A DNA stretch of 64,000 nt from Bradyrhizobium erythrophlei (GTDB lineage: Bacteria; Pseudomonadota; Alphaproteobacteria; Rhizobiales; Xanthobacteraceae), in the NCBI GenBank assembly GCA_900129675.1, contig FSRD01000003.1, positions 62,001-126,000 of the forward strand, in the 5' to 3' direction. Shown piece by piece: positions 50,895 through 60,283 of the stretch. The stretch's first letter is position 1; every line of letters begins with the position of its first letter. The notes beneath the pieces were generated by a model that did no database searches, was not told the DNA's origin, and saw nothing but the letters and a program-made list of their open reading frames with translations. The translations under genes were made by a program, and so were the position numbers.

Positions 50895-51566
50895 CTAGGA
50901 CATATCGATACCGCGTGCCGGAAGCACCACCACCTTGGTGCCAACCGGGACACGGTTGTAGAGATCGATGATGTCCTGGTTCATCAAGCGCACGCAACCA
51001 GATGAAACCATCGTGCCGATCGTCCAAGGTTCGACCGTCCCGTGCAACCGGTAATAGGTATCCCGGCCATCCAGATAGAGGTAGAGCGCGCGTGGCCCCA
51101 GTGGATTGTCGGCGCCGCCGTTCATCCCATTAGCATACGGACCGTACCGCTTCGGATCGCGCTTTATCATGTCCGGGGTCGGAGTCCAGTGCGGCCATTC
51201 AGCCTTTCGCCCGATGATCGCCGTACCCTGAAAATTGAAGGCCTCCTGTTTGCCGACACCGACACCGTAGCGCAACGCCTGGCCGCCGGTCATCACCAGA
51301 TAAGCGTAGCGTTTGCCCGGGTCGACCACGATCGTCCCGGGGCGCTCACTTGTGGGATGGGACACCTCGCGACGGTAGAATTTCGGGTTGATCCGGCTCA
51401 GGTCCACCGCTGGAACCGGAAAGGGCTCGGTATTGATTGCGCCATACATCGACGCATAGCGTGCATCACGCTCGGAATCGAATCCGGTGAACGTCGGCCC
51501 CTCCTGCGTCACACACCCGGCGAGGATAAGTGGTGCTCCGAATACAAATGCGCGTCTATTCAACAT
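50895..51566 (-). CDS. L,D-transpeptidase (YkuD family) lipoprotein
   Basis: The 223-aa protein has an N-terminal RR motif and lipobox (MLNRRAFVFGAPLILAGC), so it is exported and lipid-anchored. The catalytic domain is complete: HGTVEPWTIGTMVSSGCVRL with the active Cys, and the earlier RPGTIVVDPGKRYAYLVMTG. Such enzymes make 3-3 peptidoglycan crosslinks or attach lipoproteins. The gene is divergent from the SDR gene with ~150 bp between. Confidence 0.9.
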   Translation of the reverse strand: MLNRRAFVFGAPLILAGCVTQEGPTFTGFDSERDARYASMYGAINTEPFPVPAVDLSRINPKFYRREVSHPTSERPGTIVVDPGKRYAYLVMTGGQALRYGVGVGKQEAFNFQGTAIIGRKAEWPHWTPTPDMIKRDPKRYGPYANGMNGGADNPLGPRALYLYLDGRDTYYRLHGTVEPWTIGTMVSSGCVRLMNQDIIDLYNRVPVGTKVVVLPARGIDMS

Positions 51567-51637
51567 GGTCTCGTGGTCCTTGTTCGGGGTCGGATTTATC
51601 GTCGGGCTTGAAGGAACTTGCCGTTTTGTAGCGAATG

Positions 51638-51669
51638 ATCTATATCATAGATTTAGAGCATATGCTCTA
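51638..51669. promoter_or_regulatory. two adjacent palindromes upstream of the SDR gene
   Basis: ATCTAT-ATC-ATAGAT (51638-51652) and the perfect 16-mer TAGAGCATATGCTCTA (51654-51669) lie 46-77 bp before ATG 51715, between divergent genes. They are AT-rich and distinct in sequence, so two regulators or two sites are possible. Confidence 0.6.
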
Positions 51670-51714
51670 TAAGTAAGCAAATGAATAGGACGACATCAAA
51701 TGCGCAAGAGCGAT

Positions 51715-52437
51715 ATGACCAAACGAACATTTCTGATCACCGGAGCCAGCAAGGGTATCGGCCGCGCGCTTTCCGAAAGGCTGGCTGCTTCGGGACATCA
51801 CGTGGTGGGTGTTGCGCGGTGCGCCGATGATCCCGCCTTTCCAGGAACGCTCGTCCCGGCTGATCTGTCTGACCGCCGTGCGACGGATGAAACACTGCGA
51901 GATCTCACTGCGCGGTTTTCATTCGACGGCGTCGTGAATAATGTCGGATTTATTAGCCTTGGCCGAATTGGCGAAATCGATATCGATCAGCTCGAAGAGT
52001 CGTTCCGGCGAAATCTCACGCCCGCCGTGCAAGCGGTTCAGGCCGCTCTGCCTGCAATGCGCGACAAAAATTGGGGCCGCGTGATCAATCTATCGAGTCT
52101 TACGATTCTCGGTGTCGCTGATCGGACGGCGTATGCAGGCGCGAAGAGCGCGATTTCAAGCTTTACGCGCACCTGGGCGCTGGAGCTTGCGCAATACGGC
52201 ATCACCGTCAACTCAGTCGCGCCAGGCCCCACCGAGACGGAAATGTTCCGGGAGAACACCCCTGCTGGAAGCGAAGGCGAGCGCCGCTTTCTCTCAATGA
52301 TCCCATTGATGCGCCTCGGCAAGCCGGACGAGATCGCGGCTTTGATTGCTTTTCTACTCTCGGAGGACGCTGGCTTCGTCACCGGCCAAACACTGTTTGC
52401 CGATGGCGGCGCATCGATTGGCAAGGCGGCGGCATAG
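51715..52437 (+). CDS. short-chain dehydrogenase/reductase
   Basis: The 240-aa protein has the Rossmann Gly motif ITGASKGIGRALSERL, NNVG in place of NNAG, catalytic Ser in INLSSLTIL, and Tyr-Lys in YAGAKSAIS, then SVAPGPTETEMF. It is a classical SDR using NAD(P)H; C-terminal GFVTGQTLFADGGASIG is typical. ATG 51715 is preferred over 51700 because the Rossmann strand follows directly and AAGAGCGAT precedes it. Two palindromes upstream imply regulation. Confidence 0.9.
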   Translation: MTKRTFLITGASKGIGRALSERLAASGHHVVGVARCADDPAFPGTLVPADLSDRRATDETLRDLTARFSFDGVVNNVGFISLGRIGEIDIDQLEESFRRNLTPAVQAVQAALPAMRDKNWGRVINLSSLTILGVADRTAYAGAKSAISSFTRTWALELAQYGITVNSVAPGPTETEMFRENTPAGSEGERRFLSMIPLMRLGKPDEIAALIAFLLSEDAGFVTGQTLFADGGASIGKAAA

Positions 52438-52485
52438 ATAAGCTCGCCGCCCACCTTCTTCCGGCTACAGGCTTTCGCAAGCCGT

Positions 52486-52761
52486 CTAGGTCGTGTTTTC
52501 TTGACGACAAAGTGCGTCCGTTAGCTTGCGGATGAACGGCGCGGCCAAGAGCACGACAGGTAACATCGTTGCCCATGAAATCAGCCATGACACAATCCAA
52601 TGGCTGAAAAAGGATCCCTCACTAAAAAACGGCAGACAGGCGATCGCGCCAGCAATGGCGCTGGTTAGACCCGACTGAATGACGCCATAGACGAAATGAC
52701 TGTAACGTTTTGGAAATCTCGGCACGTGATCGTCTTGTTCGCGCTTCGGCAATAGCAGCAC
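52486..52761 (-). CDS. DUF2798-type membrane protein, 91 aa
   Basis: Two membrane helices (FVYGVIQSGLTSAIAGAIAC and WIVSWLISWATMLPVVLLAA) with RFPKRYSHFVY before the first and PFIRKLTDALC after the second match DUF2798. Function unknown. Ends 48 bp past the SDR stop, convergent with it. Confidence 0.75.
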   Translation of the reverse strand: MLLLPKREQDDHVPRFPKRYSHFVYGVIQSGLTSAIAGAIACLPFFSEGSFFSHWIVSWLISWATMLPVVLLAAPFIRKLTDALCRQENTT

Positions 52762-52790
52762 GAGCCACTACGGCTCGTCAGAGGCGTGCT

Positions 52791-53096
52791 TTAGGCGACA
52801 GGTGACGCGGGCACCCCATCGATGAGGGTGAACTCGAGCGTTGCGCAGTTCGACCTGAGAGGAATGAGCGCCTGATAGGCCTCGGAGCGATAACACCTCT
52901 CCGCCGACTCGAAATCAGGGAATTCCGCGATGACGACGTGGGGCCGGTCATCCGGCCCCTCGAATACAATGTTCCTGCCGCCGCGCGCAATGTGACGACC
53001 GCCGAAGCTCGCAAGCACGCCCGGCGACCGACGTGCGTACTCCTGAAAGGCGACCCGGTCATGAATGATACCGCGTACAACGAAATAGGCAGACAT
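52791..53096 (-). CDS. DUF1330-family protein, 101 aa
   Basis: ATG 53096 is fixed by GAGGAGTAAGCTG. The ferredoxin-like dimeric fold is seen in MSAYFVVRGIIHDRVAFQEY, GRHIARGGRNIVFEGPDDRP and HVVIAEFPDFESAERCYRSE. DUF1330 proteins are probable small-molecule-binding or isomerase-like; the exact role is unknown. 62 bp downstream of the MFS gene in the same direction. Confidence 0.85.
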   Translation of the reverse strand: MSAYFVVRGIIHDRVAFQEYARRSPGVLASFGGRHIARGGRNIVFEGPDDRPHVVIAEFPDFESAERCYRSEAYQALIPLRSNCATLEFTLIDGVPASPVA

Positions 53097-53158
53097 CAGC
53101 TTACTCCTCAGGAAGCGTAATGTGGTCACGCGGATGCCGGAACTGTCCGGCTCCGTTC

Positions 53159-54847
53159 TCAAGTCGCGTCTTTTGTTTCTTTCGCAAACAGGACGAGCAC
53201 CAGCATGGACACCACGGCCGCTGCGACCGGATACCAGAGACCCGAATAGATGTTCCCGGTCGCGGCCACGATCGCGAAAGCAGTTGCAGGCAGAAATCCT
53301 CCGAAAACCGCCGACGCCAAATGATAGGGAATTGAGATCGCGGTATACCGAATCCTGGTTGGAAACATCTCGACCAGCATTGTCACGCTCGCCGTAAATA
53401 CCAAAGCACCGAACGAGAGCAGCGCCATCAAAATCAGCAGTACCATCGGTATGTTGATTTCATCCTTGTTGGCAGTCCCCGTCCCATATCCATGCTTGGA
53501 CGCTGTCGCGGCCAGCAACGCGCTAAACTTTGCGGCCTTCGTCGCGGCATCGGTATCTGACGCGCGATAACCTTCAACGACGTCTTCGCCGATCTGAATA
53601 CGCGCGACCTGACCGCGCGGAAGCGGCATGCTGCGGTAATTCAATCCGGCCTTTGCCAGACTGCTGGTTACGATATCGCATGAGCTGGTAAATTTAGCCG
53701 TCCCAGTCGGATCGAACTGAAAGGCGCATTCTTCCCAGTCCGCACTGACGACAATCGGCGCTTCCAACTCCGCCCTTTCCAGAGCTGGATTGGCATAGTG
53801 AGTCAACGCCTTGAACAGAGGCATGGTGAATAGTGCACCGAGCAGGCAACCTGCAATCAGGACCTTCTTGCGTCCCACCAGATCCGCCAATTTTCCAGAG
53901 GCGAGATACAGTGGCGCCGTAAGAACGGTCGCGCTGATGACCAGGATATTCGTCGTGCTGGCGTCAACCTTCAGCGCTTTCGTGAGAAAGAACATCGTAT
54001 AGAGCTGGCCATTGTAGAAGATAATGACGGCACCCATCATGACGCCAAACACGGCGATCAGGATCAATTTCAGATTTTTCCATTGACCGAGCGTCTCTGC
54101 GATTGGCGCGTTCGACATCCCGCCTTCGGCTTTGATCCGCAGGAATTCAGGAGACTCGTCGATCTTGAGTCGAATCCACAAAGAGATCAGAAGAATCACG
54201 ATTGAAACGAGAAAGGGAAGTCGCCAGCCCCAATCAGAAAACGTGCTTTCTCCCAGGAGATGCTGGAGCGGCAGGACAACCAGTAAGGAAAGCAGCAATC
54301 CGCCGGCACCCGTCGACACAACCCAGGAAACTCTGAAGCCGCGATCCTGCTTCGAGCCATGCTCCGCAACATAGATGAAGGCGCCGCCGAACTCGCCGCC
54401 AATAGCAAGTCCTTGCAACATGCGCATGATCACGAACAATATCGGCGAAGCCAAGCCGATGGATGCAAACCCGGGCAGAAGGCCGATGGCGAAAGTCGCG
54501 GTGCCCATGATCAGGATCGTCGCAAGGATTGTGCGTTTGCGACCGAAGAGGTCGCCAAACCGTCCAAAAACCATTCCCCCGAACGGACGCATGACAAATC
54601 CGGCGGCGAATCCCAGCAGAGCCAGGATGAAGCCAGCACTAGGATTGACACCCGAAAAGAAATGCTGGGCAATCTCGGTGGATAACGCGCCGACGAGAAA
54701 GAAATCATACAACTCAAAGATCGTGCCCATTGATGAAGCGGCTATGACCCGCTTCTCGACAGGCGTCATGCCAGGGCTGGTGGCGAGGTATTCCTTGCCC
54801 GCACCGCCGATGTCTTCGCCCAACAGTGCGATCTGATCGTTCTTCAC
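53159..54847 (-). CDS. MFS metabolite:H+ symporter (MHS family)
   Basis: Start at GTG 54847 (GGAGG 7 bases upstream) gives 562 aa; ATG 54862 and GTG 54910 are less likely. The MHS signature is clear: SSMGTIFELYDFFLVGAL in helix 1 and RPFGGMVFGRFGDLFGRKRT. Helix 4-5 region GGEFGGAFIYVAEHGSKQDR is typical of dicarboxylate/shikimate-type members. A ~100-residue soluble insert (about 380-470, with CAFQFDPTGTAKFTSSCDIV) between late helices is unusual for a 430-aa family. It follows the FAH gene, so it probably imports that pathway's acid. Confidence 0.9.
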   Translation of the reverse strand: MKNDQIALLGEDIGGAGKEYLATSPGMTPVEKRVIAASSMGTIFELYDFFLVGALSTEIAQHFFSGVNPSAGFILALLGFAAGFVMRPFGGMVFGRFGDLFGRKRTILATILIMGTATFAIGLLPGFASIGLASPILFVIMRMLQGLAIGGEFGGAFIYVAEHGSKQDRGFRVSWVVSTGAGGLLLSLLVVLPLQHLLGESTFSDWGWRLPFLVSIVILLISLWIRLKIDESPEFLRIKAEGGMSNAPIAETLGQWKNLKLILIAVFGVMMGAVIIFYNGQLYTMFFLTKALKVDASTTNILVISATVLTAPLYLASGKLADLVGRKKVLIAGCLLGALFTMPLFKALTHYANPALERAELEAPIVVSADWEECAFQFDPTGTAKFTSSCDIVTSSLAKAGLNYRSMPLPRGQVARIQIGEDVVEGYRASDTDAATKAAKFSALLAATASKHGYGTGTANKDEINIPMVLLILMALLSFGALVFTASVTMLVEMFPTRIRYTAISIPYHLASAVFGGFLPATAFAIVAATGNIYSGLWYPVAAAVVSMLVLVLFAKETKDAT

Positions 54848-54906
54848 CTCATATCCTCCCATTGGCTTTTTATTGAGGTTACCGCGACGCGCGCGGGTAT
54901 TTCCTG

Positions 54907-55753
54907 TCACTCGCGTTCCGCCAGCGCTAGTTGTCGCTGTTCACCCAGGCCCTCGATCGAAAGGACCATGACATCACCGTCCTTGAGGTAGATCGGCGGC
55001 TTGCTACCGTGACCGACGCCTTGCGGGGTGCCCGTGCAGATGAGGTCCCCCGGCTCCAGCGACATAAATGAGCTGAGATAACTGATCGCCTCGGCGACGC
55101 TGAAAATCATGTCCGAGGTGTTGCTGTCCTGGGCGATCCTGCCGGAAACCTCGCATCGCAATTGCAGCGCCTGCGGATCTACAATCTCGTCGCGCGTCAC
55201 AATGTAGGGTCCAATGGGACAAAACGTGTCCGCGCTCTTGCCTTTTGGTCCACTGACCTCCGCGTTCGAGCTGGAAGGAACGCTCGCTCACGTCGTTCAC
55301 GACGCAGTATCCCAGGATGTGATCGAGCGTGGCGCTCGCTGGTATCTTCTTCGTCGGGCGGCCAATGACGACGCCTAGCTCCACTTCCCAATCGCATTTG
55401 CTGGAATTGGCCGGCAGGATAACGGGATCGTAGGGTCCCGAAAGCGAGCTCGGCGCTTTGAGAAAGATCGCGGGCTCGGTGGGTATGGCGATCCCGGCTT
55501 CCACCGCGTGCGCCTTATAGTTCAGCCCGATGCAAATGATTTTTCCTGGTTTCGAGAGGGGGGCGCCCAAACGGGTGCCCGCAGGGCAGGTCGGCAGATT
55601 GTCTATTGACCAGCTCGACAACGCTGCCGAAAGCGAGCCTAACGTCGCCGGATCAAAATCGGCGACAATCGAAGCAAGAGATCGGATATTGCCGACACTA
55701 TCTATCACACCTGGCCGCTCGAAACCCTTCTCTCCGCAACGCACCAATTTCAC
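54907..55753 (-). pseudogene. fumarylacetoacetate hydrolase-family protein, frameshifted
   Basis: The first frame (from ATG 55753) has CIGLNYKAHAVEAGIAIPTE, KCDWEVELGVVIGRPTKKIP and ILGYCVVNDVSERSFQLERG, ending GGQWTK. After one extra base in a run (CCAAAAGG, about 55243-55246) the second frame continues VTRDEIVDPQALQLRCEVSG, ICTGTPQGVGHGSKPPIYLK. Together they form a complete FAH fold (metal ligands ExE and D). These enzymes cleave C-C bonds in aromatic-acid breakdown. Homopolymer position makes a sequencing error possible. Confidence 0.85.
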
Positions 55754-55878
55754 GTTTGTCTCCTCGTAATATCCAAGGCGGACTCTGGCGTTGCGCTTGT
55801 CGGAGCGATCGACACCGCGAAGCTGATGATAGCCGCGCCGCTTGTTCCGCCTGCTTTCACCGCTTGCGGCTTACATGT

Positions 55879-56541
55879 TCAGTTGGCGAGGGACTGAATG
55901 TCGAAGCAGATGTCTCCACGCCTGATCGGAACGCAGTCGGGAGAAAACTCCTGAAGGAACTCATGCCCCTGCTCTTTTGCAAGTGACATAAAGCGGTCCA
56001 ACTGCAACATCGAGCGGACGTCGACGCCGTCGGGGTACCCGTAAATGTCATGCAGAACGATCGTCGTCCAAGGCTTGGTTGTCAGCTCAGACAACGCCCG
56101 GTTCACCCAGGCATCGGCATGCTCCCAATCGCGGGGAACGGAATTGAACAACACGCACGTTATTTTAGCGTCCGACATCTTCCGAATATCGGCCTTCCTG
56201 AACAGCTGATGGTCGATCAAGCCGGCGTTGCAGAAGGGACGAAACAATCGATCGGGATGGGCAAGGTCGCCAAGGGCATCGAAGGTGCGCGACACTTCGT
56301 CGTCGAAGAAGCTGTCTGTCGGCGCATTCCCCAAGGAGATACGATGAGTGAACGAATGGTTCCCAATCCAGTGACCTTCCGCACGCGCGCGCTCCACGAC
56401 CGCCCTGGCACCCGGTCGCTCCAGATTCCTTCCTATGACAAAGAACGTCGCTTGCACGGCTTGCTTTCGCAACACGTCCAGGACGAGCGAGGTCATTTCC
56501 GGTTCAGGTCCGTTGTCGAAGGTAAGCGTAATTCGTCCCAT
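55879..56541 (-). CDS. NodB-type polysaccharide deacetylase, variant active site
   Basis: Start at ATG 56541 (AAGAGGCAATT). The 220-aa protein has motif 1 as LTFDNGPEPE (second Asp of TFDDGP replaced by Asn), motif 2 GNHSFTHRISLG (both His present), RPFCNAGLID in place of RxPxG-type motif 3 and IVLHDIYGYPDG as motif 5. The Asp-to-Asn change removes a usual metal ligand, so activity may differ (allantoinase-like or cyclic-amide hydrolases share the fold). It heads the minus-strand cluster with FAH and MFS. Confidence 0.75.
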   Translation of the reverse strand: MGRITLTFDNGPEPEMTSLVLDVLRKQAVQATFFVIGRNLERPGARAVVERARAEGHWIGNHSFTHRISLGNAPTDSFFDDEVSRTFDALGDLAHPDRLFRPFCNAGLIDHQLFRKADIRKMSDAKITCVLFNSVPRDWEHADAWVNRALSELTTKPWTTIVLHDIYGYPDGVDVRSMLQLDRFMSLAKEQGHEFLQEFSPDCVPIRRGDICFDIQSLAN

Positions 56542-56604
56542 AATTGCCTCTTGCTTCAGGATGCGTTTGCCAGTGGGCGCCGAAGGGGGTGCAGCCGATG
56601 CCAA

Positions 56605-56938
56605 GGGTCAGCTTCAACCCACGCGACGGGGACCATGACCCTTGCGGCGTACGTCATCGACGCCTAGCAGTTAAGGCTGCCCTGGCATTTGTTTTTGTCT
56701 ATGCCTTAACCCGGACGGTGCGGCGCAAGCGACTTGCTACCATCCCCGCCCGCCCACTAGGTATTCAGCCGCTCACGGAGCGCTCATCGGCCAGATCCTC
56801 CACTCAAAGCCGTCTTCGTTCAGGCGAGCTCGAACAGAACAGCCCGCTTTTGCCTGGGTTTAACCTCGAAGTCCCTTTGACAGAGGAAATAGCTACCATG
56901 CGGGGCGGTTGAGCTAAAATTGATTTTGTAATAGGATG
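56605..56938. other. intergenic, nothing else recognised
   Basis: No gene is seen between the deacetylase and the LysR operator. Confidence 0.4.
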
Positions 56939-56958
56939 ACATAGATGATTGACTATGT
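56939..56958. promoter_or_regulatory. LysR-type inverted repeat
   Basis: ACATAG-N8-CTATGT, about 40 bp upstream of the LysR start, in the divergent region. It fits the T-N11-A style of LysR autoregulatory sites. Confidence 0.5.
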
Positions 56959-56997
56959 GTGACGGCTTCCGCCGATGTGCTCGGAATTGGAAAGAAC

Positions 56998-58017
56998 ATG
57001 ACCCTTACCCAGCTGCGTTACGTATTGGCCGTTATCGACCACGGAGGCTTTGGGCGAGCGGCTGAGCATTGTCACGTGACCCAACCGACAATGAGCGCGC
57101 AGATCAAAAAGCTGGAGGACGAGCTTGCTGTCCTGTTGTTTGAGCGCACCGGGGCGGGCGTTCATGTCACGCCGGTTGGACAACAGATCGTTCAATGCGC
57201 GCGGGCTTTGATCGAGCAAGCGCAGGCCATCAAAAGTGTCGCGCGTGGCTCGGGTGGGCTTCCTGCAGGTTCGGTTCGACTGGGTGTCGTTCCCAGCGCT
57301 GCTCCAGCACTTCTAACGACAGCGATCCGAGCGGTCCGAGAAAAATTCGACGGCCTGAAGATCGACCTACAGGAAGGCAGTCCGGTTGATCTCATCGCGC
57401 AGCTCAAGAATTACGAAATCGACTTGATCATCGGCCCGACCCCGACCGAGGAGCCGGGCCTTAGGTGGCTCCCGCTATTCTGGGAGCCATATATTGTCTC
57501 CTGTCATGGGTCCGACGCGACGAAGGATTATTCTCGACAAAGCTTTCTCGAAAGCGGGATTCCCAGCTATTTGCTTGATGAAGGGGGTGCCGTTGAGATT
57601 TTTGCAAATGGCGGAACGACGAATCTGGGGGTTGGACTGCAAGATCATTTGGCCTGGAAATCCGAAAGAGCGGGTAACGTTGCAAGCATAGCAACACTCA
57701 ATGCGCTGCTATGCAGCAGCGAGTGCGTCGTCATCGCACCGTTCACCGCCACCTTGATGATCGCAGGGACAGGTGTATCCCGAATGCGACTTGGTTCGCC
57801 TAATGTGGGCCGAACACTCGGCTTCGTTTGGCGAACCAGTTATCCTTGGACGCCACGTTGCTATGACATCTACGATATCGTTCATGCCAATCTGCCGGAT
57901 GGCGTCGTTGCCCTTGAGAAATTTGGTCAAGCACAAATCACGCTTGGCCTCAAAGATGGCAGTTCGGACCGGGATCAACGCACGAAGCATGCAAGAATCT
58001 CTGCTCACTCCGCGTAA
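56998..58017 (+). CDS. LysR-family regulator (OxyR-like)
   Basis: ATG 56998 gives 339 aa beginning MTLTQLRYVLAVIDHGGFGR, HTH AAEHCHVTQPTMSAQIKKLE, DEL. The effector domain contains VRLGVVPSAAPALLTTAIRA and LIIGPTPTEEPGLRWLPLFW. The N-terminus is close to OxyR, but I see no convincing redox Cys pair, so peroxide sensing is uncertain. Divergent from the deacetylase-FAH-MFS cluster, which it probably controls. Confidence 0.88.
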   Translation: MTLTQLRYVLAVIDHGGFGRAAEHCHVTQPTMSAQIKKLEDELAVLLFERTGAGVHVTPVGQQIVQCARALIEQAQAIKSVARGSGGLPAGSVRLGVVPSAAPALLTTAIRAVREKFDGLKIDLQEGSPVDLIAQLKNYEIDLIIGPTPTEEPGLRWLPLFWEPYIVSCHGSDATKDYSRQSFLESGIPSYLLDEGGAVEIFANGGTTNLGVGLQDHLAWKSERAGNVASIATLNALLCSSECVVIAPFTATLMIAGTGVSRMRLGSPNVGRTLGFVWRTSYPWTPRCYDIYDIVHANLPDGVVALEKFGQAQITLGLKDGSSDRDQRTKHARISAHSA

Positions 58018-58026
58018 TGTGGATTC

Positions 58027-58149
58027 CAGGGATCGCGAGCGATCTGCACGAACTCTTCATGCCGTCACCTTCATCAACCTACTCGACTTGACCAAAGTCG
58101 ACCTGCTGGGCTTCTCCCTCGGCGGTTGCGTCCGCAAGCCAAGGCGCTG
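58027..58149 (+). pseudogene. alpha/beta-hydrolase fragment
   Basis: About 35 codons (AVTFINLLDLTKVDLLGFSL, GGCV) carry the nucleophile elbow GFSLGG of an alpha/beta-hydrolase, in frame with the end of a longer open frame, then a stop. Both the N- and C-terminal parts are missing. Confidence 0.55.
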
Positions 58150-58229
58150 ATCACCTAGACGAGAGGAATCGTTCGTACTTTGTGAACCGGGACCCGTCGA
58201 TATGTGCAACAAATTCTTATGGCCTTCGG

Positions 58230-59744
58230 TCAGTCCACGGTCACTTTGCCGGGTAACGTGAACTGAAAAATCGTACCCCGATCCGCTTTGGCCGTCGCCC
58301 ACAAGCGGCCTCCATGCGACTCGACGATGCGCCGACTGATGGACAATCCCATGCCCGTGCCTTGCGCCTTTGTCGTGAAGAAAGGTTTGAAAATGCGTTC
58401 GGGTTGGTCGGCCGGAAGTCCGCAGCCCGTATCACTGACCGAGATCAGTAACTGACCATCTTCGGTCGTCTTCGATGCGACGCTCAGTTCACCACCCGTT
58501 TTCTGCATGGCCTCAATGCCGTTGAGCGTCAGGTTCATTAACACCTGCTGCAGCTGGACACGATCTGCCATCGTCGCGGGAATACTCGTCCCAAGCTCGG
58601 TGCGCACGGTCACGGAATTGCGCGTTGCCGCATCGCGAAGCATTATAGTCATCTCGCGAACGAGTTCGTTAACGTCCACCAATTCTCGTTCCCGCTTGCC
58701 GGGTCCGTAGAGCGCGCGCACGCGATCTATAATGTCAGTGGCTCGGGTCAAGCTGCTCACTGTTCCTTCAGCAGCCGCGTAGGCTTCACTGATATTGAGT
58801 CGATCAACATGGAGCCATGATCTGCACGCGGTTGCACTTATGATGCCAGCCGCGATCGGCTGCTTTATCTCGTGCGCCAGCGAGGCAGCCAGCTCTCCCA
58901 TCGTGCCGACGCGAATCGTGTGGGCCAGGTCGGCTTCGAGCTGACGCAATCGCTCTCGCTCCTGTTCCGCGCGTTTGCGATCTTCGATGTCCGTCAGGAT
59001 GCCGTACCATTTGAGAATCTTGCCTTGTTCATCACGTAGCGGCACGGCCCGTACCAAGAACCACCGGTATTCGCCTTTGGCACTGCGACGCCGCGCCTCG
59101 TTTTCGAACGGCTCACCACTTGTCATCGAATGATGCCACTTGGCGGCATATTCAATAAGGTCGTCGGGATGGATGGCAGATTGCCAACCTGATCCCGAAG
59201 TTTCTTCCACGGTCAGCCCTGAAAATTCCACCCACTGTCGGTTTATCCAAACGCTGCTGCCGTCGGGTTGGGCGGTAAACGCTATCGCAGGTATCGCCTC
59301 AATGACATCCTGAAGCTCTTTTTCTCTCCGACGCAGCGAATCCTCGGCCCGTTGGCGCGCGGCTCGATCGCCTGCCTCGTCCAAAGCGCGCCGCACGGCT
59401 GGCACGAGCCGCGACATTCGGGTCTTCAGAACATAATCGGTCGCCCCAACCTTAAGGGCTTCGATGGCTGCCTCTTCGCCAATAGTGCCGGAAACAAAGA
59501 TGAAAGGCAGATCGGGGCGGACACTCAGCGCCAGATTCAACGCGGAAAGTCCGTCGAACGAGGGAAGCTTATAGTCCGAGAGGATCAGTTCAAATTCGGC
59601 TTTTTCAAGAGCCGCCAGAAACTCAGTGCGACTTTGGACGCAGGTTATCCGACAGATGAAACGGTCGGCTTCAAAAAGCTCCTCTATGAGCCTCGCATCG
59701 TTGGGGTCATCCTCCAGCAACAGGATTCCAATAGGCGCACTCAT
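58230..59744 (-). CDS. hybrid sensor kinase: receiver - PAS - HisKA - HATPase
   Basis: ATG 59744 overlaps the RR stop (ATGA). The 504-aa protein has a receiver domain at the N-terminus (ILLLEDDPNDARLIEELFEA, phospho-Asp in LILSDYKLPSFDG, Lys in YVLKTRMS) and a PAS domain (QDVIEAIPAIAFTAQPDGSS). The dimerisation/phosphoacceptor helix is MGELAASLAHEIKQPIAAGI, and the ATPase has N-box LTLNGIEAM, SVSDTGCGLP and GTGMGLSISRRIVE. No membrane segment; a cytoplasmic phosphorelay kinase of FixL-like type. Signal unknown; no haem-binding His is evident in the PAS. Confidence 0.92.
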   Translation of the reverse strand: MSAPIGILLLEDDPNDARLIEELFEADRFICRITCVQSRTEFLAALEKAEFELILSDYKLPSFDGLSALNLALSVRPDLPFIFVSGTIGEEAAIEALKVGATDYVLKTRMSRLVPAVRRALDEAGDRAARQRAEDSLRRREKELQDVIEAIPAIAFTAQPDGSSVWINRQWVEFSGLTVEETSGSGWQSAIHPDDLIEYAAKWHHSMTSGEPFENEARRRSAKGEYRWFLVRAVPLRDEQGKILKWYGILTDIEDRKRAEQERERLRQLEADLAHTIRVGTMGELAASLAHEIKQPIAAGIISATACRSWLHVDRLNISEAYAAAEGTVSSLTRATDIIDRVRALYGPGKRERELVDVNELVREMTIMLRDAATRNSVTVRTELGTSIPATMADRVQLQQVLMNLTLNGIEAMQKTGGELSVASKTTEDGQLLISVSDTGCGLPADQPERIFKPFFTTKAQGTGMGLSISRRIVESHGGRLWATAKADRGTIFQFTLPGKVTVD

Positions 59745-60196
59745 AGCACCTTCTTCGCGCTTCCGGGGGGCGGTTGATTTATGATTGCCCAAAAAATGCC
59801 GAGCTCCTTAACAGCATTGACGAACTCATGAAAATCGACCGGCTTCACGACGTAGGCGTTTACGCCTAGCTGATAGCTCGCCAACATATCCTTTTCCTCG
59901 TGGGACGACGTCAGAACGACCACGGGAATCATCTTGAGCCTCTCATCGGATCTGATTTGCTGCAAGACCTCCAATCCGTTCACCTTCGGCAGCTTCAGAT
60001 CCAGCAGAATAACTGCGGGACTCTCGTCGGGACGTGACGCGAATTGTTCTCGACAATACAGATAGTCGAGAGCTTCTTTGCCGTCACGGGTAACGACGAC
60101 CTCGTTCGCGAGCTTATACTCGTCAAGAGCCGTGAGAGTAAGCTCAACATCCCTTGGATCGTCTTCAACGACTAGAATGCGTCCCAGTTCACTCAT
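59741..60196 (-). CDS. single-domain response regulator (Rcp1-like)
   Basis: ATG 60196 yields 151 aa: MSELGRILVVEDDPRDVELT, phospho-Asp in VILLDLKLPKVNG, Thr in VVVLTSSHEEKD and Lys in AYVVKPVDFHEF. Rcp-type receivers pair with kinases through phosphotransfer and have no output domain. It overlaps the kinase start, so the two are translated together. An upstream extension (30 codons) is open but unsupported. Confidence 0.9.
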   Translation of the reverse strand: MSELGRILVVEDDPRDVELTLTALDEYKLANEVVVTRDGKEALDYLYCREQFASRPDESPAVILLDLKLPKVNGLEVLQQIRSDERLKMIPVVVLTSSHEEKDMLASYQLGVNAYVVKPVDFHEFVNAVKELGIFWAIINQPPPGSAKKVL

Positions 60197-60283
60197 GGCG
60201 CGCGCCGTTAAAGCCGACCAGTTCCGCAATAGGTCACGACCGACGCTGTTCTTATTGAGTAGAACATTTCCGATTCCGGCCAA

